A DNA stretch of 64,000 nt from Fusobacterium nucleatum_L (lineage in GTDB: Bacteria; Fusobacteriota; Fusobacteriia; Fusobacteriales; Fusobacteriaceae). Location of the stretch: assembly GCF_050231725.1 (NCBI RefSeq), contig NZ_CP077172.1, positions 1,364,001-1,428,000 of the forward strand, written 5' to 3'. Numbering within the stretch: the first letter of the stretch is position 1; every line of letters starts with the position of its first letter. Below the pieces are notes generated by a model. That model was not told where the DNA came from. It did no database searches and saw nothing but the letters and a program-made list of their open reading frames with translations. Made by a program: the position numbers and the translations under genes. Of this stretch, positions 1-8,602 are shown one piece after another.

Positions 1-1
1 A

Positions 2-961
2 GTAAAAGGAGTGGATTATAGACTTCTTATAGCTTCAGCTTATACAGGGTTCTTGGTGTGGCATGGAGGACTTTCAGGTTCTATTCCATTACAACTTGCA
101 AGTGGTGGAGAAGGATTAGCAAAGCAAACAGCAGGTGCTGTAACAGAGGCTGTTCCAATAAGTCAAACATTATTTTCACCAATGAACATTTTTATAGTTG
201 TTGGACTATTAATAATAGTACCTTTATTGAATATGGCAATGTTCCCAAGTAAAGATGAAGTTGTGGAAGTAGATCCAAAATTGTTAGTTGAACTAAAAGA
301 AGTTGAAATAAGTACTTCAAAGATGACTCCAGCTGAAAGAATAGAAAATAGCAGAGTAGTTTCTATCTTACTTTCAATTATGGGATTCATATATATAGGA
401 TATTATTTAATGACAAAAGGATTTGCATTAAATCTTAACATAGTAAACTTTATATTCTTATTCTTAGGAATATTATTGCATGGAACTCCAAGAAGATATT
501 TAAATGCACTTGCAGAAGCAGTAAAGGGAGCAGGAGGAATTTTATTACAATTTCCATTTTATGCAGGAATCATGGGAATAATGGTAGGAATGGATGCTGA
601 TGGAATGTCACTTGCAAAACTTATGTCTAATTTCTTTGTAAATATTTCTACTGAAAGAACATTCCCAGTATTTTCATTCATCAGTGCTGGAGTAGTAAAT
701 TTCTTTGTTCCATCAGGTGGAGGACAATGGGCAGTTCAAGCTCCAATAGTAATGCCAGCAGGACAAGCAATAGGAGTAACAGCAGCAAAATCAGCTATGG
801 CAATAGCTTGGGGAGATGCTTGGACAAATATGATACAACCATTCTGGGCTCTACCAGCATTAGGAATAGCAGGATTGGGAGCTAAGGATATAATGGGTTA
901 CTGTTTGATTGTAACAGTAGTATCAGGATTATTTATATGTACAGGTTTCTTATTATTCTAA
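2..961 (+). CDS. atoE: Short-chain fatty acid transporter AtoE, 5' end cut by window
   Basis: Inner-membrane carrier thought to take up or exchange short-chain fatty acids such as acetoacetate and butyrate. The frame is open to the left edge; the GTG at 11 is internal, not a start. About 319 of the roughly 440 residues usual for the family are visible. Several hydrophobic segments and the family motif PSGGGQWAVQAPI (near residue 235 of the visible part) support the call. The CoA-transferase genes atoD and atoA follow on the same strand after 181 bp, so the three form a fatty acid uptake and activation unit. Confidence 0.93.
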   Translation, partial: VKGVDYRLLIASAYTGFLVWHGGLSGSIPLQLASGGEGLAKQTAGAVTEAVPISQTLFSPMNIFIVVGLLIIVPLLNMAMFPSKDEVVEVDPKLLVELKEVEISTSKMTPAERIENSRVVSILLSIMGFIYIGYYLMTKGFALNLNIVNFIFLFLGILLHGTPRRYLNALAEAVKGAGGILLQFPFYAGIMGIMVGMDADGMSLAKLMSNFFVNISTERTFPVFSFISAGVVNFFVPSGGGQWAVQAPIVMPAGQAIGVTAAKSAMAIAWGDAWTNMIQPFWALPALGIAGLGAKDIMGYCLIVTVVSGLFICTGFLLF

Positions 962-1142
962 TATAATTCATTAGAAAATAAGTTTTATATAATAAAGAAT
1001 ACTTGTAAAAAGTTTAAATTTTTTAATAAGTTATATTATTGAAATTAAAATAATCTAAGTTAGATAGGATATTTCAGTAGTAATATAAAAAATGATAACT
1101 GATTGTAAAAGTTTCAATATTAAAAATTAAGGAGGAGAATTT
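962..1142. other. Intergenic region between atoE and atoD
   Basis: AT-rich 181-bp gap. I see no ORF with a ribosome binding site and no clear terminator. The only structure noticed is an 8-bp inverted repeat TATTGAAA (1037-1044) / TTTCAATA (1112-1119), too short to interpret. A strong ribosome binding site AAGGAGGAG lies at its end, in front of atoD. Confidence 0.5.
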
Positions 1143-1796
1143 ATGAAACAAAAAATAGTTTCAATGGAAGAAGCAATATCTCACATTAAAGATGGAATGA
1201 CTGTTCATATTGGAGGCTTTCTAGCTTGTGGAACACCAGAATCAATAATTACAGCTCTTGTAGAAAAGGGTGTAAAAGACTTAACAATAGTAGCCAATGA
1301 TACAGGCTTTGTAGATAAAGGTATTGGAAGATTGGTAGTTAATAATCAAGTTAAAAAGGTAATAGCAAGTCATATAGGAACAAATCCAGAAACTGGAAGA
1401 AGAATGCAATCTGGTGAAATGGAAGTAGAACTATCTCCACAAGGAACTCTTGCTGAAAGAGTTAGAGCTGGAGGTTATGGATTAGGAGGAATTTTAACTC
1501 CAACTGGATTAGGGACTATTGTACAAGAAGGAAAACAAATAATAAATGTTGATGGAAAAGACTATTTATTAGAAAAACCTATTAAAGCAGATGTAGCATT
1601 GTTATTTGGTACAAAAGTTGATGAATTAGGAAATGTTATTTGTGAAAAAACAACTAAGAACTTTAACCCATTAATGGCAACAGCAGCAGATCTTGTTATA
1701 GTGGAAGCTCTTGAAGTTGTACCAGCAGGTTCATTGAGTCCAGAACATTTGGATATATCAAGAATATTCGTAGACTACATAGTTAAAAGTAAATAA
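1143..1796 (+). CDS. atoD: Acetate/butyrate-acetoacetate CoA-transferase, alpha subunit
   Basis: Alpha subunit of a family I CoA-transferase that moves CoA between acyl-CoAs and free short-chain acids, used in butyrate/acetoacetate metabolism. At 217 residues it is the usual size. The N-terminal signature IGGFLACGTP (about residues 27-36) is the family I glycine-rich element. A ribosome binding site AAGGAGGAG precedes the ATG. The stop is 17 bp from the atoA start, so the two subunits are surely co-expressed. The catalytic glutamate is on the beta subunit. Confidence 0.95.
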   Translation: MKQKIVSMEEAISHIKDGMTVHIGGFLACGTPESIITALVEKGVKDLTIVANDTGFVDKGIGRLVVNNQVKKVIASHIGTNPETGRRMQSGEMEVELSPQGTLAERVRAGGYGLGGILTPTGLGTIVQEGKQIINVDGKDYLLEKPIKADVALLFGTKVDELGNVICEKTTKNFNPLMATAADLVIVEALEVVPAGSLSPEHLDISRIFVDYIVKSK

Positions 1797-1813
1797 TGGA
1801 GGTGTAAATAAGT

Positions 1814-2479
1814 ATGGAAATGGATAAAAATTTGATTAGAGAAGTTATTGCAAAAAGAGTTGCTCAAGAGTTTCATGATGGATATGTTGTAAATTTAGGA
1901 ATAGGATTACCTACATTAGTTGCTAACTATGTGGGAGATATGGATGTTATTTTTCAAAGTGAAAATGGTTGTATAGGTGTAGGTCCAGCTCCTGAAAAAG
2001 GAAAAGAAGATCCTTATTTAGTAAATGCTGGAGCAGGTTTTATAACTGCTGCAAAAGGGGCTATGTTTTTTGATTCTGCTTATTCTTTTGGAATAATAAG
2101 AGGAGGACATGTTGATGCTACTGTTTTAGGAGCATTAGAAGTAGATGAAAAAGGAAATCTTGCTAACTGGATGATTCCTGGAAAGAAAGTTCCTGGAATG
2201 GGTGGAGCTATGGATTTAGTTGTTGGAGCTAAAAAAGTTATTGTTGCTATGGAACATACATCTAATGGGGCAATAAAAATATTAAAAGAATGTAAATTAC
2301 CTTTAACAGCTGTTGGAGTTGTAGATTTAATAATAACAGAAAAAGCTGTTTTTGAAGTAACAAATAAAGGATTAGTTCTTAAAGAAATCACTCCTTATTC
2401 TTCATTAGAAGATATTAAAGCAACAACAGCAGCAGATTTTGCACTTACTGATGAATTAAAAAAACAATTAAATATTTAA
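1814..2479 (+). CDS. atoA: Acetate/butyrate-acetoacetate CoA-transferase, beta subunit
   Basis: Catalytic beta subunit, 221 residues. The motif FQSENG (about residues 48-53) holds the glutamate that forms the gamma-glutamyl-CoA thioester in family I CoA-transferases, and a glycine-rich GIGLPTLVA element lies near residue 29. With atoD it makes the active enzyme; with atoE it completes the uptake and activation unit. A GGAGG ribosome binding site lies in the short gap after atoD. A second in-frame ATG two codons in (MEMDK) could also serve as start. The gene ends at a strong hairpin terminator. Confidence 0.95.
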   Translation: MEMDKNLIREVIAKRVAQEFHDGYVVNLGIGLPTLVANYVGDMDVIFQSENGCIGVGPAPEKGKEDPYLVNAGAGFITAAKGAMFFDSAYSFGIIRGGHVDATVLGALEVDEKGNLANWMIPGKKVPGMGGAMDLVVGAKKVIVAMEHTSNGAIKILKECKLPLTAVGVVDLIITEKAVFEVTNKGLVLKEITPYSSLEDIKATTAADFALTDELKKQLNI

Positions 2480-2494
2480 TAAAAAAAGAAAAAA

Positions 2495-2527
2495 AGTCGT
2501 GAAAATTTTTATTCACGACTTTTTTTA
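2495..2527. terminator. Bidirectional terminator between atoA and glmL
   Basis: Perfect 9-bp stem AGTCGTGAA (2495-2503) / TTCACGACT (2512-2520) with an AT loop, followed by seven T on the plus strand and preceded by A-rich sequence that gives a U-run on the minus strand. It serves the convergent ends of atoA and glmL. Confidence 0.9.
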
Positions 2528-2569
2528 AAAAATATCTCTTAAATGTAACTGGCATTTAAAATCTTCCAA

Positions 2570-3958
2570 TTATATTTCTATTAAATGTTTTTCCATTATT
2601 TGATAAGCTATATCTGGATAGTCATTAGCAAGTAATCCCATAGCAGACATAATATAAGTCTTATCAACTAAAAATTTCGGATACTTTGGTTTTAAAAGAA
2701 GTGGATTATCTTCATTAAACAGAGTTAAATCTAATATTTTTTTAGGATTTCTGCTATTATTTAAAACTCCACCTGTACCTATCACATATTTTACATCAGT
2801 TAAGTCTTTACCATTTTGAACAAATAAAGTTCCCATTGGAGAAAAGATAGATTCTAAAGTGCCAACATGTCTATTTAAAGCAATTTCAGTACATAACATT
2901 GCCATCATTTCATCAAAAATTATATCATCTTCTATTTCAGCCACAAAATCAGTATTTTCTTGTCTGAATTTAAAATTTTCTCTTATATTTATTTTTGAAT
3001 CTTTACTTCCTAAATACTCTCTAATTTTATTTAAGCTTGTGGCTTCATAAAGTGCTAATGAAGAATATCTCATTCCTAAATCACCTTCAACAGTTCTTTT
3101 TGAATAAGGTTCTTCCATACCTTTTAATTGAATATCGTTAGTTTTTGGTAATCCCTTTCCAATAGAATGTACATCAGTTGTAGCACCGCCTATATCTATT
3201 ACAATAGAATTATTATCATCTTTAGAGAAAATTTCAGCTGCTTTCATAACAGCTGTTGGAGTTGGCATAATTATATCTCCAACAATTTTTTGAACATTTT
3301 CCATACCCTTAGCTTTTACAATATTTCTCATAAAGACTTCCCTTATTACCTCTTTAACAGGAAGAACATTTATTTTATTAACAACAGGCATAACATTTTC
3401 ACTTATGTAGAATTCAGTATTATGTTCTTTAAATATTTTTGCAATTTGTTCAGAAACTTCTTCATTCCCTGCAATAACAATAGGTTTTTTTATATTGTTT
3501 TGAGCTAAAATTTTAGCATTATTTAAAATATATTCTCTATTACCCCCATTTGTACCACCTGTTAGAAGCAACATATCATAAGGAAGTTTGGATATTTCTT
3601 CAATATCTTCCTCAGTTAAATTAAAAGCATAGGTTTTTATGACCCTTGCTCCTGAACTTAATGCTGCTTTTTTAGCTGCTTCTGTTGTTAATTCTGGAAC
3701 TAAACCAATGGCAATTATCTTTAAACCACCTGCTGCTGAGGAACAAGCAACTTTTTTAACAATTTCATAATTTTTAAATTTTTTCTCTAAATCTTTTTTT
3801 AACTCTTCAAATGCTTCATTAAAACCAATTAAAACATTTGTTTTTATAGTTGTCATTGCTTTTGATGTTGCAACTATCTCTTTTTTCTCTAAATCTATTG
3901 CTGTTAATTTTGTATATGTACTACCAAAATCTATTGTAAGATAAATACTGGTACTCAT
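2570..3958 (-). CDS. glmL: GlmL/MutL family actin-like ATPase of glutamate mutase type
   Basis: Member of the MutL/GlmL family found beside coenzyme B12 glutamate mutase genes and thought to maintain or repair the enzyme. The N-terminal phosphate loop DFGSTYTK (near residue 10) and a second ATPase segment VIDIGGATTDV (near residue 253) give the actin/Hsp70/BcrAD-type fold; 462 residues is the family length. It overlaps the upstream glmS by 4 bp, so the two are translationally coupled. The catalytic epsilon subunit usually found next in such operons is absent, since the transcript ends at the shared terminator. The exact role is inferred from family membership. Confidence 0.88.
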   Translation of the reverse strand: MSTSIYLTIDFGSTYTKLTAIDLEKKEIVATSKAMTTIKTNVLIGFNEAFEELKKDLEKKFKNYEIVKKVACSSAAGGLKIIAIGLVPELTTEAAKKAALSSGARVIKTYAFNLTEEDIEEISKLPYDMLLLTGGTNGGNREYILNNAKILAQNNIKKPIVIAGNEEVSEQIAKIFKEHNTEFYISENVMPVVNKINVLPVKEVIREVFMRNIVKAKGMENVQKIVGDIIMPTPTAVMKAAEIFSKDDNNSIVIDIGGATTDVHSIGKGLPKTNDIQLKGMEEPYSKRTVEGDLGMRYSSLALYEATSLNKIREYLGSKDSKINIRENFKFRQENTDFVAEIEDDIIFDEMMAMLCTEIALNRHVGTLESIFSPMGTLFVQNGKDLTDVKYVIGTGGVLNNSRNPKKILDLTLFNEDNPLLLKPKYPKFLVDKTYIMSAMGLLANDYPDIAYQIMEKHLIEI

Positions 3959-4371
3959 TGTTTCACCTCAAAGTCTTTTTTTAAATCAATTATTGTTTCC
4001 TCTATTGGAGTTCCAGGTTTATAGATTCTATCAAAGCCCATATCTTTGAATCTTTTTTCCGTTTTTTCCCATTCTTCATTACTTGAACTTATATTTCCAC
4101 CCACATATAGAAGTATATTATTTAGACCATATTCATTACATTTTTCTCTTATTCCTTGACAGTCTAGCTCACCATAACCATAGATAGAAGAAACAATTAT
4201 TGCATCAGAATTTGTTTCTAAGGCAGCATTGATAAAATCTATTTGTGGGGATAAAGCTCCAATATTTATGACATCAAAGCCATTTTCTTCTAATTTATTA
4301 TGTATAATTTTATTTCCTACTGTATGGCAATCTGAACCAATAACCCCTATAACAATTTTCTTTTTAGCCAT
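3955..4371 (-). CDS. glmS: Glutamate mutase sigma (B12-binding) subunit-like protein
   Basis: Small B12-binding subunit, 138 residues. The base-off/His-on cobalamin signature DCHTVG is at residues 14-19, where the His would coordinate cobalt, and GGNI follows at about residue 88. I start it at ATG 4371 because GGAGG sits at the proper distance; the TTG 15 bases upstream lies within that site. In the known enzyme this subunit pairs with the epsilon subunit to interconvert glutamate and 3-methylaspartate. Only the GlmL-like gene accompanies it here, so it may serve a distant epsilon subunit or another B12 mutase. Confidence 0.88.
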   Translation of the reverse strand: MAKKKIVIGVIGSDCHTVGNKIIHNKLEENGFDVINIGALSPQIDFINAALETNSDAIIVSSIYGYGELDCQGIREKCNEYGLNNILLYVGGNISSSNEEWEKTEKRFKDMGFDRIYKPGTPIEETIIDLKKDFEVKQ

Positions 4372-4438
4372 ATTTATTTCCTCCAAAATTAAATATTATA
4401 AAATAGGAATATAAGTAAAATTTCTTGTGTATAAATTC

Positions 4439-4447
4439 ATTATAACA
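4439..4447 (-). promoter_or_regulatory. Extended -10 promoter of glmS-glmL
   Basis: Read on the minus strand this is TGTTATAAT, an extended -10 box (TGnTATAAT) about 70 bases before the glmS start. No convincing -35 is visible. The same extended -10 form occurs before the SDR gene at 14401. Confidence 0.55.
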
Positions 4448-4469
4448 TATTCTTTATAAAATGAGTAAA

Positions 4470-4502
4470 ATAAAAATCCCTTTTTTTTAAAGGGATTTTT
4501 AT
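4470..4502 (-). terminator. Terminator of the FMN-binding-like gene
   Basis: Stem AAATCCCTTT / AAAGGGATTT followed on the minus strand by a T-rich run. It ends transcription from the small secreted protein gene at 4527 and isolates glmS-glmL as a two-gene unit. Confidence 0.8.
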
Positions 4503-4526
4503 TTAGGAAATTAATATTCTAAAGAA

Positions 4527-4931
4527 TTATTTAGTTTTTTTAGCTAATTTTAAAGGACCTACATTTAGACCATATTGTAGTGCAGATCTAACTTTTGATT
4601 CTCTGACAGTTGCTCCACCTTTTTCTATTTCTTCAGAGTTATACATAGTTGGAAGTACATCTTGAATTTTTTTATTAGTAATTCTTTCAAGAAGACTTAA
4701 ATAACCAGCATTTTTAGCAACATACTCATCTTCTTTTAACCAATCGTGGCCTTTGTAAAATAAAGTTCTATATTTTATACTAGAGATAACATCATCTTTT
4801 AATTCATATTGAACTTCAACTTGAGTTTCTTGCCCTGAAACATAAACTCCTCTATACATTCCATCTGGATATTGACCAGCAACTGCTGAAACAGCCCCTA
4901 ATAACATTAAAGCAAATAAAAATTTTTTCAT
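4527..4931 (-). CDS. Secreted FMN-binding-domain-like protein
   Basis: 134 residues beginning with a signal peptide MKKFLFALMLLGAVSAVAG and a likely cleavage after AVAG. I chose ATG 4931 because AGGAGG lies six bases upstream; a longer reading begins 60 bases earlier without such a site. The mature part opens with YPDGMYRGVYVSG and ends with GGATVRESKVRSAL, an order that resembles FMN-binding domains of NqrC/RnfG type (DG-Y-G, then GAT). The threonine or serine that accepts FMN is not in the standard position, so flavinylation is doubtful. Probably periplasmic; function unknown. Confidence 0.6.
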   Translation of the reverse strand: MKKFLFALMLLGAVSAVAGQYPDGMYRGVYVSGQETQVEVQYELKDDVISSIKYRTLFYKGHDWLKEDEYVAKNAGYLSLLERITNKKIQDVLPTMYNSEEIEKGGATVRESKVRSALQYGLNVGPLKLAKKTK

Positions 4932-5023
4932 AAAAAACCTCCTAAACAAATATTTATTATTTATTCTATAATAAATATATTTATAAGTCAATTATTTTTT
5001 AATTCAAATTGTTAATTTATATA

Positions 5024-6328
5024 CTATAAGATATTTTTTAATTCTTCTTTCAATTTTTCTAAGGCTTTTGCCCTATGACTAATTTTATTTTTAATTTCAG
5101 GTAATTCTGCTAAAGTTTTTTGATATTCTTCTACATAAAAATGAGGGTCATAACCAAAACCAGTATTTCCTCTTGGAGTATCAATAATTTCTCCTTCTAT
5201 TTCTCCATTAAAAGAATAACTTTCTCCATTAGGTTTAGCTAAAGTTATAACAGAAACAAATTTTGCCTTTCTATTTTCCACACCTTTTAGATTTTCAATC
5301 AATTTTTCATTATTTTTTAAGTCATCACCAGTTCCACTATATCTTGCAGAATATACTCCTGGTTCTCCATTTAAAGCGTCAACACAAAGTCCAGAATCAT
5401 CGGCAATAGTAATCATATTTAAAAATTTAGCTATTTCAACTGCTTTTTTCTTAGAATTTTCTTCAAAAGTTTCTCCATCTTCGATAACTTCTGGAATTTC
5501 AATACCATCTTTTATTGAAAGAATTTCAATATTTTCTATACTAGAAAAAATATCAGATATTTCTTCAATTTTATGTTTATTAGCAGTTGCTAAAAATATT
5601 TTTAAATTTTCTTGATTAATAATCTTGTCTTGTAATTCAATAAGTCTATTTATAGAGTTTTCTGCTAAGTCTAAAAGTTGATTTAATTCAGTTCTTGTAA
5701 ATGTACTTTCTTCACCAGTTCCTTGAACTTCAATAAATTCCCCTTTTTTATTCATAATGACATTCATATCCACCTCAGCAGCAGAATCTTCAGAATATTT
5801 TAAGTCTACCATTAAATTAGAATCAATTTTTCCAACACTTATAGCAGCTACATTAGAAATTAAAGGATTTTCTTCTAAGATTTCATCTTGTAGTAATTTT
5901 TTTATAGCAAGAGCAAGGGCGATATACCCACCTGTTATTGAAGTTGTCCTTGTTCCACCATCAGCTTGGATAACATCACAATCTATAGTTATAAGTCTTT
6001 CTCCTAATTTTTCTAAATCTATTGAAGATCTTAAAGCTCTACCAATTAATCTTTGAATTTCAACAGTTCTTCCTGTTAATTTTCCTTTACTAGCTTCTCT
6101 TGGATTTCTTTCATTAGTTGCCCTCGGTAACATAGAGTATTCAGCAGTTACCCAGCCTTTACCTGTTCCTCTTAAAAATGAAGGAACTTTTTCACTTACA
6201 GAGGCAGTACAGATAACTTTTGTATTTCCAACTTCAATTAAAACAGAGCCCTCTGCATAAATATTTACATTTTTTGTAATTTTAATTTTTCTTTCTTCAT
6301 TAAATTTTCTACCATCTTCCCTCAACAC
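5024..6328 (-). CDS. rph: Fusion of RNase PH and XTP/dITP pyrophosphatase (RdgB/Ham1)
   Basis: 434 residues joining two housekeeping enzymes. Residues 1-240 are RNase PH, a phosphorolytic 3' exonuclease that trims tRNA ends, with the phosphate-site motif ADGGTRT near residue 122. Residues 243-434 are RdgB/Ham1, which hydrolyses XTP, ITP and dITP to clean the nucleotide pool, with ATANKHK, ADDSGL and GNTGFGYDP. The start may be GTG (6328) or the next codon, TTG; a GGGGA site lies upstream. It begins 17 bp after the ketosynthase gene and may ride on that transcript. Confidence 0.95.
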   Translation of the reverse strand: MLREDGRKFNEERKIKITKNVNIYAEGSVLIEVGNTKVICTASVSEKVPSFLRGTGKGWVTAEYSMLPRATNERNPREASKGKLTGRTVEIQRLIGRALRSSIDLEKLGERLITIDCDVIQADGGTRTTSITGGYIALALAIKKLLQDEILEENPLISNVAAISVGKIDSNLMVDLKYSEDSAAEVDMNVIMNKKGEFIEVQGTGEESTFTRTELNQLLDLAENSINRLIELQDKIINQENLKIFLATANKHKIEEISDIFSSIENIEILSIKDGIEIPEVIEDGETFEENSKKKAVEIAKFLNMITIADDSGLCVDALNGEPGVYSARYSGTGDDLKNNEKLIENLKGVENRKAKFVSVITLAKPNGESYSFNGEIEGEIIDTPRGNTGFGYDPHFYVEEYQKTLAELPEIKNKISHRAKALEKLKEELKNIL

Positions 6329-6345
6329 TTAAAAATTCCCCTTTC

Positions 6346-7275
6346 TTATATCTTTATCAACATCATATTTGTAGTAAGGCCAGCAGCTGTACCTATAAGT
6401 AATATTATATCACCATTTTTAATTTTTTGCTTTTCTAAACCATGTGCCAATGTCATAGGAACAGAAGCAGAAACCATATTTCCAAATTCTTTAACTTCAT
6501 TTATATATTTATCTCTAGGGATTTCCATTTTTTCCATTATAATAGGCATAGCAACACTGGCTTGATGTGGAACTACCATATTAATATCAGATATTTTCAT
6601 ATTATTATTTTCTAAAAATTCTTTCATCATCTTAGGAACTACTTTCATACATAAAGATAGTATAGTTTTTCCATTCATATCAAACATAAATTCTTCTTTT
6701 GTACTTTCAGAATAGTTTTCTGGATGAAAATTACTTAAGCCTCCACGAATTTCAGTGGAGTGAGCTCCTTCTGACCAAGTTTTTTGCATAGCATCAATAA
6801 TTCCAACTTCTTTATCAGCTTTTTCAACTATAAAAGCAACTGCTCCATCACTAAAAAGTTGAAAACTTTCTTTTTGTTTAGGATTTAATGCTCTCGAAGC
6901 AACATCACAAGAAACAATTAAAATTCTTTTATATCTTCCAGCTTCCAAAAGATAAGACATTGTATCCAAAGCTGTTATAAAGCTTGTACAAGTAGTATTT
7001 ATATCTAGGGCAGGGATTGATATACCTTTTGCTATTTTCTCATGAATTAAAGCAGCCATACAAGGTATAGGTTGTATACCAACAGCACTAGCAGAAACTA
7101 TACAATCAATATCATTAATTGTAATATTAGCATTTTTTAAAGCTTTTTGACAAGCATTAACTGCAAGGGAGATTTGTTTTTCATCTCCACTTATTCTATA
7201 ACGAGTCTGTTCTTTAAAATTAACTGTATTTTTAGGTAATTCAACTCCATATCCTATAAATTGTATTCTTCTCAT
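6346..7275 (-). CDS. FabH-like 3-oxoacyl-ACP synthase III (ketosynthase)
   Basis: 309 residues with the thiolase fold. The Cys-His-Asn triad is intact: NTTCTSF (near residue 112), VPHQAS (near 236) and FGNMVSASVP (near 266). FabH-type enzymes condense an acyl-CoA with malonyl-ACP; the related OleA condenses two acyl-CoAs head to head. It overlaps the upstream adenylate-forming ligase by 4 bp and belongs to an eight-gene lipid cluster. That context, and the absence of other fab genes, argue for specialised lipid or ketide formation rather than routine fatty acid initiation. No ACP is encoded nearby. The substrate cannot be told from sequence. Confidence 0.85.
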   Translation of the reverse strand: MRRIQFIGYGVELPKNTVNFKEQTRYRISGDEKQISLAVNACQKALKNANITINDIDCIVSASAVGIQPIPCMAALIHEKIAKGISIPALDINTTCTSFITALDTMSYLLEAGRYKRILIVSCDVASRALNPKQKESFQLFSDGAVAFIVEKADKEVGIIDAMQKTWSEGAHSTEIRGGLSNFHPENYSESTKEEFMFDMNGKTILSLCMKVVPKMMKEFLENNNMKISDINMVVPHQASVAMPIIMEKMEIPRDKYINEVKEFGNMVSASVPMTLAHGLEKQKIKNGDIILLIGTAAGLTTNMMLIKI

Positions 7276-8546
7276 TCTACTACCTTCCTTACTATTCTTT
7301 TTAATTTTTTAGTTCTATCTATATCATAATTTATAAATTTAATTTCTATATTTTCAATATCCAAAGAATTAAATAATTTATTAAATTCTTTTTTTATCAA
7401 TTCTTTTTGCTCATTATTTACATTTAAAATTGCAACTTCTAATAAGTTATCATTTATTTGAAAAACTTGATATTCTCTTATGTTTTCAACAAAGAGTATA
7501 GTTCTTCTTATAAAATCTGGAAAGACAATTATTTCTTTACCAACCTTATTAATAAATTTGAAAATATCATCTGAGCGTCCCTCAATCTTTTCAATTCTTT
7601 GTAGCACTGAACCACATTCACAAGGCTCTGTTGCCTCAACTAAAATATCATTGAGATAATAATTTACAAAAGGTTGACTAGTTCTTCTAAAATCAGTGAT
7701 TATGGGATAAAATCTTTTTTCATCTATATATTTTTTTTCAAATTTAATTAAATCTTCATTTAGATGTAAATGTCCATATTCACAAGTGCAAGCTAAAAAG
7801 CCTTCTGTTGCTTGATAAATCTGATGTATTATATTCAGTTTAAATTGTTTTTTAATGTATTCTTCATCAGGCTTTTCTAAAATCTCAGCAACTGAAATAA
7901 CTCTTTTTGGAGAAATTTTTAACTCTCCTTCTTCTATTTTCTTAGCCAATATTAAAAGTAAAGAGGGAGGGGCAACTATCATAGTAGGCTTATATTTATT
8001 TAATCTTTCTATATGTTCATTTATATTTTTAAAAGTGTCAAAATATTCTAAACTTATTAAAAAGGAATTTATAGTTTTGTATAAGTCATTGTCTGCTCTC
8101 AAAAAAAAGGCTATTTTATGTCCCAAAATATTATTTTTAGGAAGCATCTTAGCAAGGATAGTACCTGCCCATATTCCTTGCTCTTCTGGGGTTGTGATAA
8201 ACATTCCTCTATGCCCAGATGTTCCAGAGGATAACCCAACTGAAATATTTTTGTATTTTTGATTAAAATTTCTAGTTTTTTCACTATTTAAAGCAATATC
8301 CATTGCTTCATCCTTTTTAACTCCTAAGGTATTTAATTCATCAAAATTTTCCATCATAAATGCCTTATTCATAGTAAAATCTTCTGTAATTTTATGAGTT
8401 TTAAAATAAGGTGAATTTTTTTTAAAAAATTTTAAATGCTTTTCTACTTGCTTTTCTTGATATTTTAAAAGCTTATCTCTTGAAGTCCACTTGCTAAAAT
8501 ATCTTACTTTAATAAAAGTTAAGATAATTTTAAATATTTTTTTCAT
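7272..8546 (-). CDS. Adenylate-forming ligase, PaaK / F390-synthetase-like
   Basis: 424 residues. The ATP-binding loop SSGTSGHRG (near residue 115), a C-terminal GRSDDIF element, and two cysteine pairs, CTC (followed by YGHLH) and CEC, that could hold zinc as in PaaK-type enzymes mark an ANL superfamily acyl- or aryl-ligase. It should activate a carboxylate as acyl-AMP and pass it to CoA or another nucleophile. I start at ATG 8546 (AAGGGGGG six bases upstream); the open frame further up runs into a repeat element and is not coding. It is coupled to the ketosynthase. In this context it parallels OleC of olefin/beta-lactone pathways, but that is inference. Confidence 0.82.
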   Translation of the reverse strand: MKKIFKIILTFIKVRYFSKWTSRDKLLKYQEKQVEKHLKFFKKNSPYFKTHKITEDFTMNKAFMMENFDELNTLGVKKDEAMDIALNSEKTRNFNQKYKNISVGLSSGTSGHRGMFITTPEEQGIWAGTILAKMLPKNNILGHKIAFFLRADNDLYKTINSFLISLEYFDTFKNINEHIERLNKYKPTMIVAPPSLLLILAKKIEEGELKISPKRVISVAEILEKPDEEYIKKQFKLNIIHQIYQATEGFLACTCEYGHLHLNEDLIKFEKKYIDEKRFYPIITDFRRTSQPFVNYYLNDILVEATEPCECGSVLQRIEKIEGRSDDIFKFINKVGKEIIVFPDFIRRTILFVENIREYQVFQINDNLLEVAILNVNNEQKELIKKEFNKLFNSLDIENIEIKFINYDIDRTKKLKRIVRKVVE

Positions 8547-8602
8547 TCTACCCCCCTTATCTTGTATTTTAAAGAAAAAATAATAAATTATATTAATGTT
8601 AC

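Noticed and set aside
1037..1119. Inverted repeat TATTGAAA / TTTCAATA before atoD as an operator or riboswitch
   Set aside because: Only 8 bp with a long AT-rich interval, expected by chance at this base composition.
2080..2391. Antisense open frame within atoA, as an example of other-strand frames seen inside many genes here
   Set aside because: No ribosome binding site, no recognisable protein, and the sense frame is a well-supported gene. AT-rich coding DNA produces many such shadows.
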